64,000 nt of DNA, taken from positions 62,001 through 126,000 of the forward strand of contig NZ_FOYT01000006.1 of assembly GCF_900112175.1 (NCBI RefSeq), written 5' to 3'. The notes under the pieces are model-generated. The model was given only the letters and a program-made list of their open reading frames with translations. It had not been told where the DNA came from and searched no databases. The DNA comes from Halogeometricum rufum. GTDB lineage: Archaea > Halobacteriota > Halobacteria > Halobacteriales > Haloferacaceae. Position 1 is the stretch's first letter, and each line of letters begins with the position of its first letter. Positions 52,851 to 61,999 of this stretch are shown piece by piece. The position numbers and the translations under genes are program-made.

Positions 52851-55610
52851 ATGACCGTCGAACCGACCGCCTCGCAGTTCTCGGTGGAGGTGCGTCTCGT
52901 CGGCGACGACCACCGACCCGAGGAGGTCAGCGAGTACCTACTCGCGGACGAGAGAATCGAACTCCGGTCGAACCGCGAGGCCGAGGCGGATGCCGAACCC
53001 GAGGTGGACTGCATCGTCTGCACGAGTGTCGACGCCGTCGCCGCCGCGCCCGACGGGTCGGTAGTCGTCGCCGTCCTCACGGACGCGAGCGACGAGGCGG
53101 TGTCACGCGCGTACGAGGCGGGCGCGATGGCCGTCGTCCCATCGGACGAGACGCTGCCAGACCGACTGGCGTGGCTCTCGGGTGCGGGCGGACCGGCCGT
53201 CGACGACAGCGTCGACACGACCGACGTCGTGTCGGCCGCCGCCGCCTTCGGTGACGCCGCCTGCGTCCTCGACCGGCGGTGGCGCGTCGTCGAGGCGACG
53301 GACGCGTTCGCCGCCGTCGTCGGCGACGTGGACGCTCCGCCGGTCGGCGAGAACGTCTGGGCGGCGAGTCCGAACGCGCGCGCGACCGCAGAGCAGTGCT
53401 GGCAAGCCGTGATGACCGGCGACGCCGAGTCGTTCGAGGCGACGCTCCCGGACGGGCGGCGGGTCGCCGCCGACGCCGTCCCGTTGCGCGACGGACTCGC
53501 GCTCCGCTACCGGGACGTGACCGAGCGAACCGAGACGGAGGAGTCGCTGGATCGCTACGAGCGCATCCTGGAGACCATCGACGACGGTATCTACATCCTC
53601 GACGAGAACTTCCGAATCACGGAGGTCAACGAAGCCGTCGTCGAGATGACCGGCTACGACCGGGAGACGCTCGTCGGTTCGCACTCGACGATGCTCGCCG
53701 ACGAGTCCATCATCGTCGAGGCGAGCGAGGTCATCCAACAGATACTCACCGGGGAGATAGCGGACGGGCGCCTCGACGTGGAACTGGAGACGGCCGACGG
53801 AAGCACGATTCCCGTCGAGACGCGCTTCTCCGCGCTCAGTTTCAGCGACGGTACCCACGGGTCGGTGGGCGTCATCCGCGACATCAGCGACCGCAAGCGG
53901 TACGAGCGGACGCTGACCGCACTCAACAGTTCGGCTCACGAACTATTCGAGTCGCAGACGAAGCCAGCCGTCGGCGAGACGGTCCTCGGCACCGCGACGG
54001 AGATTCTCGAACTGGAGTCCGTCGTCGTCTACCTCTACGACGAGGAGGCCAGCCGACTCCGACCGGTGGCGTGGGAGGGTGAGGGCGAACCGCCGTCCAT
54101 CGGACCCGGCGACGGCGCGCTCTGGCGGTGCTTCGCCGAGAGCGAGTCTGTCCACCTCGGAACCGACGTGACGACGCTCGACCGCTGGGACGAACTCACG
54201 CCGGCCGACCCCGCCGACGCCGCCGCCGAGAGCGTCGCCATCCCCCTCGGCACTCACGGCGTCCTCGCGACGTCGTCGTCTGGCGAGGACTCCCCGCGGG
54301 GGCAGTCGACGCTGACGCACCTGCTGGCCGCGAACGCCGAGGCGGCGCTCGACCGGGTCGCCCGGTCGCTCGAACTCGAACGTCGCAGGGGCGAGTTGGC
54401 GCGACGGAACGAGGAACTGACCAACCTGAACCGCTTCAACGAACTGCTCCGCGAGGTCAACCGGGTGCTCGTCGAGTCCGACTCGCGGGAGGAGATAGAG
54501 CGGGCCGTCTGCGAACGACTCGTCGACGGCCCCTCCATCGCGTTCGCGTGGGTCGGCACGTACGACCGCGTGAACGAACAGGTCGTGCCTCGCGCGTGGG
54601 CGGGCGAGGAGCGCGGCTATCTGGACTGTCTGACGGAGTCGCCCGAGGCGTACGCGTCGGAACCGAGCGTGCGGACGATTCGGACCGACGAGACGACGCT
54701 GGTCGACAACGTCGGACAGGAGATACAGGAACACCAGTGGCGGCGCGACGCCCTCGACAGGGAGTTCGGCTCCGTCGCGAGCGTCCCCCTGACGTACCAC
54801 GAGTTCAGTTACGGTGCGCTGACCGTGTACGCGACGGAACCGAACGCCTTCGACGACGGGACGCAGCTGATGTTCGAGGAACTCGGCGTCACCACGGCGA
54901 ACGCCATCAACGGGGCGGAGGCGAAGGAGTCGCTTCACACCGAGTCGCTCATCGAGTTGGAGATTCGGGTCAGCAGTCAGAACGAACCGCTGCTCCGCAT
55001 CGCACGCGCGCTCGACGGCGAAGTGCAGTTGGAGGGGAGCATCCCGCAGACGGACGGGTCGCTACTCTACTTGACGCTCGAAGGGCCGGACGCCGACGCC
55101 GACACGCTCTCGTCGCTCGTCGTCGTCGAGGAGGTCCGAGAGATAGTCCGACGCGACGACGAGACGCTGGTCGAGGTGCAACTGGCGGCCGAGACGCTTC
55201 CCTCGCGACTGGCCGACCTCGGCGGTGCCGTCCGGACGCTCACCGCGACGCCGGAGGCGGTGGACGTCGTCGTCGAACTCTCGCCGGGGTCGGACGTCCG
55301 CGAGTTCGTCGAACACCTCCGCGAGTCGTACCCCGGGACCGAACTCAGCGCCAAGCGGACCCGCGAACGCTCCATCGAGACTCAGCAGTCGTTCCGCGCG
55401 AACCTCGGCGAGTCGCTGACCGACCGACAGTTCGAGGCGCTCCGAACCGCCTACTTCTCGGGCTACTTCTCGTGGCCGCGCGAACAGACGGCCAGCGAAC
55501 TCGCGGCGTCGCTGGACGTCGCCCAACCGACGTTCTCGCGCCACCTCCGCGTCGCCGAGCGAAAACTCCTCGACAATCTGCTGGCCGACGAGCGCCGAAC
55601 ACGTCTCTGA
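52851..55610 (+). CDS. Bat-type multi-sensor regulator (PAS, GAF, HTH-10)
   Basis: 919 residues from ATG at 52851. Domains in order: a degenerate receiver-like N-terminus (about 12-115), a PAS domain (about 130-235), a second PAS (about 240-360; DDGIYILDENFRITEVNEAV and VIRDISDRKRYE), two GAF domains (about 360-510 and 540-695), a Bat-specific domain (about 705-850) and a C-terminal HTH-10 (LTDRQFEALRTAYFSGYFSW, ASLDVAQPTFSRHLR). This is the layout of the Halobacterium bacterio-opsin activator, which senses light or oxygen and controls retinal-protein and carotenoid genes. It is divergent from the terpene-synthase gene. Confidence 0.92.
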   Translation: MTVEPTASQFSVEVRLVGDDHRPEEVSEYLLADERIELRSNREAEADAEPEVDCIVCTSVDAVAAAPDGSVVVAVLTDASDEAVSRAYEAGAMAVVPSDETLPDRLAWLSGAGGPAVDDSVDTTDVVSAAAAFGDAACVLDRRWRVVEATDAFAAVVGDVDAPPVGENVWAASPNARATAEQCWQAVMTGDAESFEATLPDGRRVAADAVPLRDGLALRYRDVTERTETEESLDRYERILETIDDGIYILDENFRITEVNEAVVEMTGYDRETLVGSHSTMLADESIIVEASEVIQQILTGEIADGRLDVELETADGSTIPVETRFSALSFSDGTHGSVGVIRDISDRKRYERTLTALNSSAHELFESQTKPAVGETVLGTATEILELESVVVYLYDEEASRLRPVAWEGEGEPPSIGPGDGALWRCFAESESVHLGTDVTTLDRWDELTPADPADAAAESVAIPLGTHGVLATSSSGEDSPRGQSTLTHLLAANAEAALDRVARSLELERRRGELARRNEELTNLNRFNELLREVNRVLVESDSREEIERAVCERLVDGPSIAFAWVGTYDRVNEQVVPRAWAGEERGYLDCLTESPEAYASEPSVRTIRTDETTLVDNVGQEIQEHQWRRDALDREFGSVASVPLTYHEFSYGALTVYATEPNAFDDGTQLMFEELGVTTANAINGAEAKESLHTESLIELEIRVSSQNEPLLRIARALDGEVQLEGSIPQTDGSLLYLTLEGPDADADTLSSLVVVEEVREIVRRDDETLVEVQLAAETLPSRLADLGGAVRTLTATPEAVDVVVELSPGSDVREFVEHLRESYPGTELSAKRTRERSIETQQSFRANLGESLTDRQFEALRTAYFSGYFSWPREQTASELAASLDVAQPTFSRHLRVAERKLLDNLLADERRTRL

Positions 55611-55766
55611 AGTGAGCAGACGGGGCCTTTCGTCACTCGCGGCTAGAGTAGTCGGTTCGTGAGACAATCTCCCAAGAATAGATGGCTATCTACATAGCGT
55701 ACGAGCTATCGATACGCTAGCCGCTTAGTTACAACTGACTTATCACGAGAGGACAGTTGCAGATGT

Positions 55767-56051
55767 ATGAACCAGGCACGAAGTGGTAGTTCGGAGACGG
55801 TTGACGAGGACCTCGACTGGCAGATTGTGACCACGGTGGCGGACGCGAAGGGCGTGGACCCGCTGGAACTCGGCGAACGACTGCACGACGTCGTCGACCT
55901 GGACGCCGTCAAGAACCTGTTCGTCGGGATGCCCGGCGAACAGTCGCTCGTCGAGGGGCACGTGAGCTTCACGTTCGACGGCTGTGAGGTCGTCGTGGAC
56001 GACCAGTGGAACGTGGACGTCGTCCCGCCGAGCAACGTGGCCGCCGACTGA
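55767..56051 (+). CDS. HalOD1 output-domain protein
   Basis: 94 residues made up almost wholly of the haloarchaeal HalOD1 domain: IVTTVADAKGVDPLELG, LHDVVDLDAVKNLF and VSFTFDGCEVVVDD. HalOD1 is a predicted output domain in haloarchaeal signalling, often stand-alone. An alternative ATG four bases upstream, in another frame, gives only an eight-residue peptide. It lies 156 bases after the Bat-type gene, which suggests a shared signalling theme. Confidence 0.85.
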   Translation: MNQARSGSSETVDEDLDWQIVTTVADAKGVDPLELGERLHDVVDLDAVKNLFVGMPGEQSLVEGHVSFTFDGCEVVVDDQWNVDVVPPSNVAAD

Positions 56052-56160
56052 CCGACCCGACCGAACCGGCGACCGTTCCCCGGCAACGTGGTGGTGTCGG
56101 GGCACAGCGATTCCCTTTTCCGGCGTACCCGACGCGCGAGTCGCACGGCCCGGCTGGCGG

Positions 56161-56820
56161 TCAGTTCGCCGGCGCCCAGCGGCTGACACCCAGACCGACC
56201 GCGACGGCGGCGAGGAAGACGGCGGCGGCACCGACGACGGCGGCGACGGCGGGCCGCGCGGCGACGAACTCGTTCAGGAGAGCGACGAGTCGGGTCGCGA
56301 GGTGCCGTGCGCCGACGCGTTCGACCTGTCGCCGCCCGTAGAGCACGAGGCCGGCCACCGCGATGTCGAACGCGAACGTGCCCGCGGCGGTGTAGACGGC
56401 GAACTTCGCGAGACTCATCTGCGCGAACCCCGCCGGGATGGACACCGCCGACCGGAAGAACGGGAGCAGTCGTCCCCAGAGGACCGAGTGTTCTCCCCAC
56501 CGGGAGAACAGTCGGCGCCCCCGGTCGATGTCGTCCTGCGAGACGCGGACGGAGTCGCCGTATCGCTCGGCCGCCGTCGCCCCGCGCGCGCCGAAGACGC
56601 GGTAGGCGAACAGTCCCCCGACGGTCCCGCCCGCCGCGCCGGCGGCGGCGAACGCGACGGCCCCCGTCGCCGACCCGACGGCGACGCCCGCTATCGCCGG
56701 GACGACGAGTTCGCTGGGTAACAGGGGAAACAGCAACGACGTCTCGAGGAACGTGAAGACGAAGATGCCGAGATAACCGTACCGGACGAGGGCGTCGAGG
56801 AGGGGTTGCGTGAGGCTCAT
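56161..56820 (-). CDS. DedA/SNARE-associated family membrane protein
   Basis: 219 residues from ATG at 56820. About five to six helices, with the family marks FLETSLLFPLLPSELVVP and GRLLPFFRSAVSIPAGFAQM. DedA proteins act in lipid recycling; some bacterial members flip undecaprenyl phosphate or phosphatidylethanolamine. Here it could recycle polyprenyl carriers used in glycan synthesis; that is inference. A much longer frame through this gene is a GC-rich shadow of the methyltransferase gene next door. Confidence 0.88.
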   Translation of the reverse strand: MSLTQPLLDALVRYGYLGIFVFTFLETSLLFPLLPSELVVPAIAGVAVGSATGAVAFAAAGAAGGTVGGLFAYRVFGARGATAAERYGDSVRVSQDDIDRGRRLFSRWGEHSVLWGRLLPFFRSAVSIPAGFAQMSLAKFAVYTAAGTFAFDIAVAGLVLYGRRQVERVGARHLATRLVALLNEFVAARPAVAAVVGAAAVFLAAVAVGLGVSRWAPAN

Positions 56821-56957
56821 CGGTGCTGAAGCTCGCGGGGACGGAACCGCGCGACTGGCTCGTACTCGACTCGCCGCAATCAATCTTCTCGCCGCCGGGA
56901 GCGTCGTCGTCGCGGACGCGGCGAGGCGGCGAACGGTGACCGCACTCGGCCGACGCG

Positions 56958-59900
56958 CTACCCCGAAGGTCGCCGGAGCGCCGTCCACTCCGACACCGAG
57001 GCGAGCGTCTCGCGGACGCGCCTCCGTTCGTCGGCCGTCAGCCCGCAGGCGTCGGCGACGCGGGCGTCGATGCGGGCGTCCAACGTCGCGGCGCGGCGGT
57101 CGAGTGTCGCCGCGCGGCGGCGGTCCCGGGCGCACCTCGCCACCGCCGCGGCGTGCGTCTCGGGGTCCGGGACGCGGAGGGCGCGGAGACGGGTCGCGGG
57201 CGTCGTCTGCGAACTCCGACCGACCGGCCGGAGACCGCAGGCCCGCCGGTCCGTCGCCGTCGCCGCCCCGACGGCGGGGAGCCACGTCGAGAGGACGACG
57301 GCGTCCCGCGGCGACGGTGCGGCGAACCGGAGCACGTCCCGCGTCTCGCGTCCCGCGTCCGTCTCGTACGTCGCCCGGAGCGTCAGTTCGTCGCCCGCCT
57401 CTCGAACCGAGAGGTCGGCGATTCGGAGCCCCGGCGTCTCGGCGCGGTGCGAGCGCGAGAGACCGTCGTCCACCACCTCCGGGTCGAACCGGTCGAGCGG
57501 GACCGACGCGTCCTCGAACTCGACGACCGAGGCGACGTCGTCGGCGAGCGACGCCCGTTCGCGACCGACGGCGAGTCGTCGGTCGACCAACGAGACGAGT
57601 TCGTCGTCGACCGACCCCGACCAGACGGGGAGCGTCTCGTAGTTGCGCTGGTTCTGCTGCGGGAACTGCGCGGGGTAGGCGTTCCGCCGGACGTAGTGGT
57701 AGTAGTTGTACACCCGCGAGTTCAGCAGGCCGAGGAGGTGCTTCAGCAGTCGCTCGTCGTCCGCGGGACCCGCCGAGCGGTGTACGGGGTCGACGTGGAC
57801 GTCGTACACCGACTTCAGGTTGGCGAGTCCCTCGACGTCGAGCGTTCCGACGAGGAAGCGTCCGGTCTGTCGACAGAGCAGTTTCGGCGGGTCGTACACG
57901 GCCTTCGAGACGGCCTCGGCGTCGACGTGTCGAATCTCCCCCCGTCGGAGGGCGTACGGCCGAACCGCCGACCCGGGGACGAGTGGCCGCGTCCCGTCCG
58001 CCGGCACCTCGTGGACGCTGTCGTCGCGCTTGCCGAACTCCTCGCCGCGGGCGACGGACCCCACCGCCTCGAGCGGGTCGCGGCGTTCGAGTTTCCGGAA
58101 GATGCCCTCGGCGACGTCGTCGCGCAGGAGTTGGAAGCGGGCGTACGCCTCTGACGCCACCGTCTCCCGGCTGAGACGCCCGTACTCGAACGAGTCGGCC
58201 CGCGCGGCGACCGCGAACGCCTCCGCGTCGCCGAACCACGTCCGGATGGCGTTCTTCCCCGTCGCGTCCGCCCCCGTGTCCGTCTCCGGGGCGCAGACGA
58301 CGACGGCGGCGCCCTCGTTCGCGTCGGCGAAGACGGTTCCCACCCGGAGGAGGTGCGTCACGCCCCCGGCGTCGATGAGGAACCGGCGGGCGGGGGCGGC
58401 CGAGAGTCGAACGAGGAGGGCGTCGGGGACGACGAGCGCCACGCGGCCGCCGGGGGCGAGGCGACACGCCCGTTCGAGGAACGCGGCGTAGAGGTTCGGT
58501 TGGGGGCCGGCGGCGGCTTCGAAGGTTCGCTTGAGGTGAGCCGTCGTGTCGCCGTCGATACGCGCGCTGATGTCCGCGCGGCCGGCCGTTCCCTTCCACG
58601 GCGGGTTGCCGACGATGGCGTCGAATCCGACACCACCGCGTCCGCTGTTCTCGGCGTCGAACACCTCGGCGAACGCCGTCCGCCAGCGAATCGCTCCCGG
58701 TCGGTCCGCCGCGGTGCCGGCGGCGGGGTCGGCGTCGTCCGCGTCCGGGCCGGGGCCGAGCAACGCGTCGCCGCACCGGAGGTGGTCGGCCAACGCGGGG
58801 AGTCGGTCGACGTCCGCCTCGGGCCCGAGCGTCTCGACCAGACAGACCAGTCGGGCGACGGCGGCCGCGGTCGGACTGCGGTCCACGCCGTACAGACACC
58901 GCTCGACGACGGCCCGTCGGACCGACGCGACCGGTTCGACCGGCGCACCCGCCTCGCGCGCCGCCCGCCGAATCCCCGACGCGAGGCGGCGAGCGACGGC
59001 GACGAGGAGCGTCCCCCCGCCCATCGCGGGGTCGGCCACCCGAGCGTCGAGGAGCGACGAGCGGACGGCGGCGACGAAGGCGTCTCCCGCCTCGTCCGCG
59101 GCGTCGTCCCGCGCGTCGTCCGCGAGCGACCCCGCGGTCCGCGCCGCGAGGTACGTCACGACCGAATCGGGCGTGTAGAACGACCCGTGGGCCTTCCGGC
59201 GCGTCGTCCGTCCGCCGGCGGACCGCTCGAACGCGTCGACGAGGCGTTCGTGCACGTCGGCGAGGTGACGAGCGTCCACCGTCCGGTAGTCCACGCCGAA
59301 CCGCCGGCCGTCGCAGGAGACGGTCCCGAGGAGCGAACAGACCCGTTCGAGCGTCTCGTCGGTGAGCGACCGAACGTCGGCGGCCGACGACGGGTCGCCG
59401 ACGCCGGTGGGAGACGACGCCGAGTCGTCGGGCGACGCCCCCGCGGCGTCTGCAGACGGTCCGGTCCCGAACGGCCCGCCCAGCGCCGAGTCGGCAGCCC
59501 CGGCGACCCACTCGCGGAGCGTCTCGCTCCCCGTCGAGTCGAGCGTCGGCCCGCCCCCCGCCGACTCGTCCGCCGTCGGCGCGGCGGCGAGTCGGTCACG
59601 GACGGCCCGGAGGGCGTCCGCGTCGGCGACGAACCGCGGCGTCCCGGTTCGGTCGGCGGCGAACAGGTCGAACGCGAGGCGGAAGGCGACTGCGACCGAC
59701 GCGCCGTCCGACGGGCCGTCGGGGGCCGCGCGGAGCGTCTCGACGGCCGTGACGAACCGGTCACCCAGCGAGGCGCGGACGGACGCCCGGCGCGCCGCGT
59801 CCGCCGACGCGAGGGCGTCGAGGAACGACTCGGCGTCGCCCCCGTTCGCGTCCTCCTCGTCCGCGTCGCCCTCGAACGCCTCGCGCGCGAACAGGGCGAC

Positions 59901-60332
59901 GAAGCGACGGCGGCCGCGGGTCGACGCCGACCCGCCGTCGCCGGCGAGGAGCGCTCGGAGGTCCAGTTCGTGGAACCGCTGTTCGTCCGGGTCGCCGCCG
60001 CCGTACAGACGCCAGTACCGGCCGTCGGTGAGGACCCCCCAGCGGTCCGTCCCGGCGAGTCGCGTCACCAGCGTTCGCGCGGCGGGTTCGCGCCCGTTCG
60101 CGTCGAGTTCGCCCGTCGGAACCGACTCCACGGGAACGTCGCTCTCGGCGAGTCCGAGGGCGTCGGGAACGGAGACCCGTCGGGTCGCCGACGCCTCCCA
60201 CGCCCGTTCGACCGCCGCCTCCCGGTCGGCGAGTGTCGACGCCTCGCGCCGCGAGTCGACGAGCGACGGCAGGTCTACCGCCAGCGTCGGCGTGGCGAAG
60301 CGCGGGTCGGCGACGCGACGGGACGGGGTCAT
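56958..60332 (-). CDS. Eco57I-type DNA methyltransferase, orphan type IIG-like
   Basis: 1124 residues. N-terminal part contains RWGVLTDGRYWRLYGGG, as in Eco57I/PglX-type proteins. The adenine-N6 methyltransferase core has motif I as DPAMGGGTLLVAVA (about 433) and motif IV as FDAIVGNPPWKGTAGR (about 572-585). The C-terminal third looks like a target-recognition region (GSAVRPYALRRGEIRH, YYHYVRRNAYPAQFPQQNQR). No clear PD-ExK nuclease motif was found, and no restriction, BREX or DISARM partner is adjacent. It could be a regulatory methylase or a single-chain restriction-modification enzyme. Confidence 0.85.
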   Translation of the reverse strand: MTPSRRVADPRFATPTLAVDLPSLVDSRREASTLADREAAVERAWEASATRRVSVPDALGLAESDVPVESVPTGELDANGREPAARTLVTRLAGTDRWGVLTDGRYWRLYGGGDPDEQRFHELDLRALLAGDGGSASTRGRRRFVALFAREAFEGDADEEDANGGDAESFLDALASADAARRASVRASLGDRFVTAVETLRAAPDGPSDGASVAVAFRLAFDLFAADRTGTPRFVADADALRAVRDRLAAAPTADESAGGGPTLDSTGSETLREWVAGAADSALGGPFGTGPSADAAGASPDDSASSPTGVGDPSSAADVRSLTDETLERVCSLLGTVSCDGRRFGVDYRTVDARHLADVHERLVDAFERSAGGRTTRRKAHGSFYTPDSVVTYLAARTAGSLADDARDDAADEAGDAFVAAVRSSLLDARVADPAMGGGTLLVAVARRLASGIRRAAREAGAPVEPVASVRRAVVERCLYGVDRSPTAAAVARLVCLVETLGPEADVDRLPALADHLRCGDALLGPGPDADDADPAAGTAADRPGAIRWRTAFAEVFDAENSGRGGVGFDAIVGNPPWKGTAGRADISARIDGDTTAHLKRTFEAAAGPQPNLYAAFLERACRLAPGGRVALVVPDALLVRLSAAPARRFLIDAGGVTHLLRVGTVFADANEGAAVVVCAPETDTGADATGKNAIRTWFGDAEAFAVAARADSFEYGRLSRETVASEAYARFQLLRDDVAEGIFRKLERRDPLEAVGSVARGEEFGKRDDSVHEVPADGTRPLVPGSAVRPYALRRGEIRHVDAEAVSKAVYDPPKLLCRQTGRFLVGTLDVEGLANLKSVYDVHVDPVHRSAGPADDERLLKHLLGLLNSRVYNYYHYVRRNAYPAQFPQQNQRNYETLPVWSGSVDDELVSLVDRRLAVGRERASLADDVASVVEFEDASVPLDRFDPEVVDDGLSRSHRAETPGLRIADLSVREAGDELTLRATYETDAGRETRDVLRFAAPSPRDAVVLSTWLPAVGAATATDRRACGLRPVGRSSQTTPATRLRALRVPDPETHAAAVARCARDRRRAATLDRRAATLDARIDARVADACGLTADERRRVRETLASVSEWTALRRPSG

Positions 60333-60391
60333 CTACCGGGACTGGCCGCGTCCTGCGACAAAAAGGTACGGCGGGGAGTCCCGGGGCCGCC

Positions 60392-61606
60392 TCACTCCTC
60401 GGCTCCGACGCTGACGCGGTCCGTGGCCCGTTCGCCGTCCGCGTCGACGACTTCTTCGCGCGCAAGCGTCGCGAGGGCGAGCGTCATCCAGCCCTGACTC
60501 CAGCGCATGTACGGCGTCTCGTCGTCGAAGAACCGCCCGACGCGACGGTAGAAGTAGCCGTCGGGGTCGTAGAGGTTGTCCATCGTCCAGTCGTAGACGC
60601 GGGTCGCAACCTCGTGCGCCTCCGGGTCGTCCGACTGGACGAGGGTGATGAGCGCCTGCGCCGACGCGTGTGCGTCGTACGGTTTGGACCGGTCGGACTC
60701 GAACTTGGGCGCGCCGTCCTCCTCGAACAGTTCCCGGACGAAGAACGACAGCCCGTTCTCGTACGCCTCGCGGACGCGTTCGCTCTCGACGCGCGTGACG
60801 TACTCGTGGAGGCTCTCGAGGACGAACCCGGTGTGGAAGTTGTCGTGGCTGAGGTGCGAGTCCGAGGCGGGCATCGAGTAGTACCACGCGCCGCTGTCGT
60901 CCTGCGCGTGGAGGACGAACTCGAACAGTTCCTCCGCGCGTTCGAACAGGGCGTCGTCGTCGGTGTGGTCGGACAGGCGGAGGAAGAACCCCGCGGCGAG
61001 GGCGTTCGCGTTGATGACGACGAACTCGTCGTGCGGCGTGTAGGTGTAGGCGTCGAACCCCTCGACGTCGACGACGTTGATTCCCTCGCGGATGTACGCC
61101 GCGGCGTCGTCGGCCACCTCGAGCGACCACGTGGCACCGGTCACTTCGTGGTGTTCGAGGAACGCGCGAGCGCAGAACACCGTCACCACGATGGACGGGT
61201 GGTACTCGGGGAGGAAGAACCGACGGGCGTTCTGCCAGTCGAAGTTGTACCCCCACGCGTGCCGCTCAGTCTCCGGCGAGGTGTGCTCTCGCAACCACCG
61301 AAGGAGTCGTTCCGCCTCCGCGAGGTACGCCTCGTCGTCCGTCGTCTCGTACAACCGCAGGCACGCCGATGCGAACAGGCCGATGCCCTTCGGGTTGCGT
61401 TCCGGTTCGATGCCGAGCAACGGACGGAGATTCACCGGCGACTTGTTGACGCCGTGGATGGCGACGAGACGCGTGAACCAGTTCGTCGAGAGCGACGAGA
61501 GAATCGGGCTGTTGAGGCCGTCGTACGGGTCGTACCCCGCGTAGTCTCGCTCCCGAGCCCAGTCGAGGGCGCGTTCGGCAGTTTCGAGAGGGGAGAGATG
61601 ATTCAT
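60392..61606 (-). CDS. Alpha/alpha-barrel glycan-locus protein (glycoside-hydrolase-like fold)
   Basis: 404 residues, helical throughout, with repeated Trp/Tyr/His-rich turns (HAWGYNFDWQNARRFFLPEY, DSHLSHDNFHTGF, YDAHASAQALITL, MRWSQGWMTLA) as in six-hairpin glycosidases and epimerases. Homologues in Halobacteria carry misleading names such as 'antibiotic ABC transporter permease'; one related protein, AglQ, acts in N-glycan assembly in Haloferax. Kinship to AglQ is a guess. It should act on a sugar or uronic acid in the cytoplasm. Confidence 0.65.
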   Translation of the reverse strand: MNHLSPLETAERALDWARERDYAGYDPYDGLNSPILSSLSTNWFTRLVAIHGVNKSPVNLRPLLGIEPERNPKGIGLFASACLRLYETTDDEAYLAEAERLLRWLREHTSPETERHAWGYNFDWQNARRFFLPEYHPSIVVTVFCARAFLEHHEVTGATWSLEVADDAAAYIREGINVVDVEGFDAYTYTPHDEFVVINANALAAGFFLRLSDHTDDDALFERAEELFEFVLHAQDDSGAWYYSMPASDSHLSHDNFHTGFVLESLHEYVTRVESERVREAYENGLSFFVRELFEEDGAPKFESDRSKPYDAHASAQALITLVQSDDPEAHEVATRVYDWTMDNLYDPDGYFYRRVGRFFDDETPYMRWSQGWMTLALATLAREEVVDADGERATDRVSVGAEE

Positions 61607-61933
61607 AATCTACTTGTCAGGTGAGCACCGGGCGTAGCCTCTTCGGCGTTTCGCGTCCATCGACCCCACGTGCGACGCCCGGGACTTCGGTAGAACTGAT
61701 TGTGCTCGGACAAAATAGTATCTCCGGTCGAAGTCTCTTCCTAACCATACAGTCGTTGTTACGGATAGGTATTTATCACAGAATTACATTTTCAGCGTCA
61801 TAAGCGAACGGTCAGATTCGTCGGCGACGGGGTATGCGGACCGTGAGCACGTCTCGCGCGGTTCGCGCGCGGTGAGCGATTATTCCAGCCATAACAAAGC
61901 GCGTACCGAAAGGACACCCGACGAGATACCCCT
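61607..61933. other. Gene-free divergent region
   Basis: About 330 bases between the barrel-protein gene and the DUF1616 operon, AT-rich between 61710 and 61800. No gene recognised. A CATAACAAAGCGCG element at 61890-61903 resembles CATAACCAAGTGCG at 63081-63094 before the next glycan gene (12 of 14 bases alike), so the two genes may share a promoter or operator element. Confidence 0.4.
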
Positions 61934-61999
61934 ATGAACGCCTCCCAGCGCACGCAGACGTCTCGCTTCGCCCGCCGCGCCCGGAGTGATACGTCGTGA
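61934..61999 (+). CDS. Possible leader mini-ORF overlapping the second DUF1616 start
   Basis: ATG 61934 opens a 21-residue frame (MNASQRTQTSRFARRARSDT then Ser) ending in TGA 61997-61999, which overlaps the DUF1616 GTG at 61996 (GTGA). A Shine-Dalgarno-like GGAGTGAT lies at 61983-61990, just before the GTG. The DUF1616 frame has an in-frame TGA at 61987-61989, so it cannot begin earlier. Coupled translation is the simplest reading. Confidence 0.35.
   Translation: MNASQRTQTSRFARRARSDTS

Noticed and set aside
56821-59511. Upstream extension of the DedA frame through the methyltransferase gene
   Set aside because: The extension is Arg/Gly/Pro-rich and overlaps the Eco57I-type gene in another frame; family similarity to DedA begins at 56820.
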